In this document: positions 40,910 to 41,965 of the stretch, piece after piece | Layout of the letters: every line of letters begins with the position of its first letter | Numbering within the stretch: position 1 is the stretch's first letter | Assembly (NCBI GenBank): GCA_030040315.1 | Contig: JASHTY010000106.1 | Span: 1-41,965 of the forward strand | Reading direction: 5' to 3' | From: Terriglobia bacterium | GTDB lineage: Bacteria; Acidobacteriota; Terriglobia; UBA7540 | Length of the DNA: 41,965 bases | The notes under the pieces: generated by a model | Database searches by the model: none | Told to the model about the DNA's origin: nothing | Seen by the model: only the letters and a program-made list of their open reading frames with translations | Position numbers and translations under genes: made by a program

Positions 40910-41965
40910 CTACTCCGTGTGCAATGCTTCAATCGGCGAAATTGACGCGGCGCGACGCGCGGGAATAATCGCGGCAAAGAATGCGCTGATGGCGAGCGCG
41001 GTTGCAGCCAGCGTGAGCGCGAACGGATCCCAACTTGATACTCCATAGAGTCGTGCGGAGATCAGCCGCCCGGCGCCGACCGCAAGCGGCAGGCCGAGCG
41101 CCACTCCGATGACCACGCGCTGGAAAGCCCCTCGAAGCACCATCTGGATCACTCTCGACTGGTCCGCGCCCAGGGCCATCCGAATTCCAATTTCATTGGT
41201 GAGCTGCGCTACCGTGTAAGCAGTCACTCCATAGAGCCCGACTGCCGCAAGAAGCAGTGCAACCACTCCGAATAGCCCGGCCAGGCTGGCCACGGCGCGC
41301 TCCTGGTCGAATGACAGTTCAATCTGCTCTTGCATGGTCCGAACGCTGGTGATGGTGGAATCAGGATTAAGGTCGGCCACGATCCGGGTGAGCAACGGCT
41401 CCAGCCGGCCGATGGGTTGATGGGTCACCAGCAGAATCCCCCCGATGTCATGCGAGCCCTTCTCAAGATTCTTCATCATGTCCTGCTGGTAATCAACCGT
41501 CTGCGCCAGCGGGACATAAAACATCGGGCGCGCGGGCTTGTCCAATTGAAATCCCGCAAACTTCGCGTCGCGCACCATGCCCACGATGCGAAACGTTCCG
41601 GCATTCTCCGGAAAATCCAGGCCGAAGTGCTGGTCGATGGGGTCTTCGCCTTTCTTGAAAAAGCGTTTTACGAACCCCTCATTCACCACAGCCACCGCCC
41701 CGGCGGTTTCATTGTCAGCAGGGGTGAATTCCCTTCCCCGCACCACAGCCACGCCCAGGTTCTGAAGGTAGTTGGCGCTGACGCGATCCCACGACGCCCC
41801 TTGCTCTCCATCTCCTGTGGGTGGAGCATGGCCTTCTACATAAACCATTTCTCCCCAATTGTTGGTCAGCGGGTTGTAGAGTGCCAGCCCGCTTCCCTGC
41901 ACCCCCGGAATCTGGTTAAGGCGCCCTTCCAAATCACGATAAAGCGAGGCTAATTTTGCCGGAGA
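40910..41965 (-). CDS. MacB/ADOP-like ABC transporter permease, C-terminal part (cut by window edge)
   Basis: The visible 351 residues are the end of a MacB-type permease. The first part is the periplasmic core domain (ending near DQERAVASLAGLF). The C-terminal FtsX domain has three membrane segments: FGVVALLLAAVGLYGVTAY, VVIGVALGLPLAVGAG and FALTLAATALAISAFFAAI, with the EIGIRMALGA coupling motif between the first two and the end PARRAASISPIEALHTE. Such permeases are very common in Acidobacteriota (the ADOP family, acidobacterial duplicated orphan permease), usually without their own ATPase. The coding frame runs through the right edge, so the start is outside the window. Confidence 0.92.
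   Translation of the reverse strand, partial: SPAKLASLYRDLEGRLNQIPGVQGSGLALYNPLTNNWGEMVYVEGHAPPTGDGEQGASWDRVSANYLQNLGVAVVRGREFTPADNETAGAVAVVNEGFVKRFFKKGEDPIDQHFGLDFPENAGTFRIVGMVRDAKFAGFQLDKPARPMFYVPLAQTVDYQQDMMKNLEKGSHDIGGILLVTHQPIGRLEPLLTRIVADLNPDSTITSVRTMQEQIELSFDQERAVASLAGLFGVVALLLAAVGLYGVTAYTVAQLTNEIGIRMALGADQSRVIQMVLRGAFQRVVIGVALGLPLAVGAGRLISARLYGVSSWDPFALTLAATALAISAFFAAIIPARRAASISPIEALHTE

Overview
The window looks like a chromosomal segment of an Acidobacteriota bacterium. This is inferred from the MacB/ADOP-type permease, the tricorn-like peptidase next to a very large BNR/sortilin-like protein, ThyX instead of ThyA, many Tat-exported Gfo/Idh/MocA and sugar-isomerase proteins, the tmRNA tag ANTQYAYAA, and several families of GC-rich palindromic intergenic repeats. 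No marker gene for a precise taxonomic placement is present. No phage, insertion sequence, CRISPR array, rRNA or tRNA was seen; the only stable RNA gene is ssrA (tmRNA).

Layout. Positions 1-6130, read on the minus strand, form a fatty-acid/phospholipid and ribosome cluster: yceD, rpmF, plsX, fabH, then a 457-nt spacer with four copies of a direct repeat, fabD, fabG, an unannotated 33-codon membrane micro-ORF, acpP and the start of fabF. Strong consensus-like promoters lie in front of yceD and acpP. Positions 6300-12800 hold a zinc-ribbon protein, a secreted amidohydrolase, a DUF4097 beta-repeat protein, a CrtI-like FAD oxidoreductase divergent from a small membrane protein, tmRNA and a PilZ protein. 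Positions 12893-19614 are a two-gene operon of very large exported proteins (BNR/sortilin-like, then tricorn-like S41 peptidase).

Positions 19793-24101 hold rpmE, thyX, a sulfur operon (TauE/SafE permease then cysH) and a SYLF-domain protein. The sulfur operon is preceded by what appears to be a complete cysteine-responsive attenuator: promoter, a 34-codon ORF with three consecutive Cys codons, a possible antiterminator segment and an intrinsic terminator. This is the most interesting signal in the window. Positions 24139-30390 hold a Tat-exported oxidoreductase, a ribbon-helix-helix/PIN toxin-antitoxin pair whose toxin lacks a normal start codon, a Tat-exported sugar isomerase-like protein, a PIG-L deacetylase and a zinc-ribbon membrane protein.

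Positions 30348-34349 are a galactose uptake and Leloir-pathway operon (SSS symporter, small membrane protein, galT, galK). The rest contains an SDR oxidoreductase, a membrane Ser/Thr kinase, a type IV pilin-like protein, another Gfo/Idh/MocA oxidoreductase, a CehA/McbA-type PHP metallohydrolase and a partial MacB-like permease cut by the window edge.

Four copies of one short palindrome family, two of a second and two of a long third family sit between genes, which suggests dispersed non-autonomous elements.
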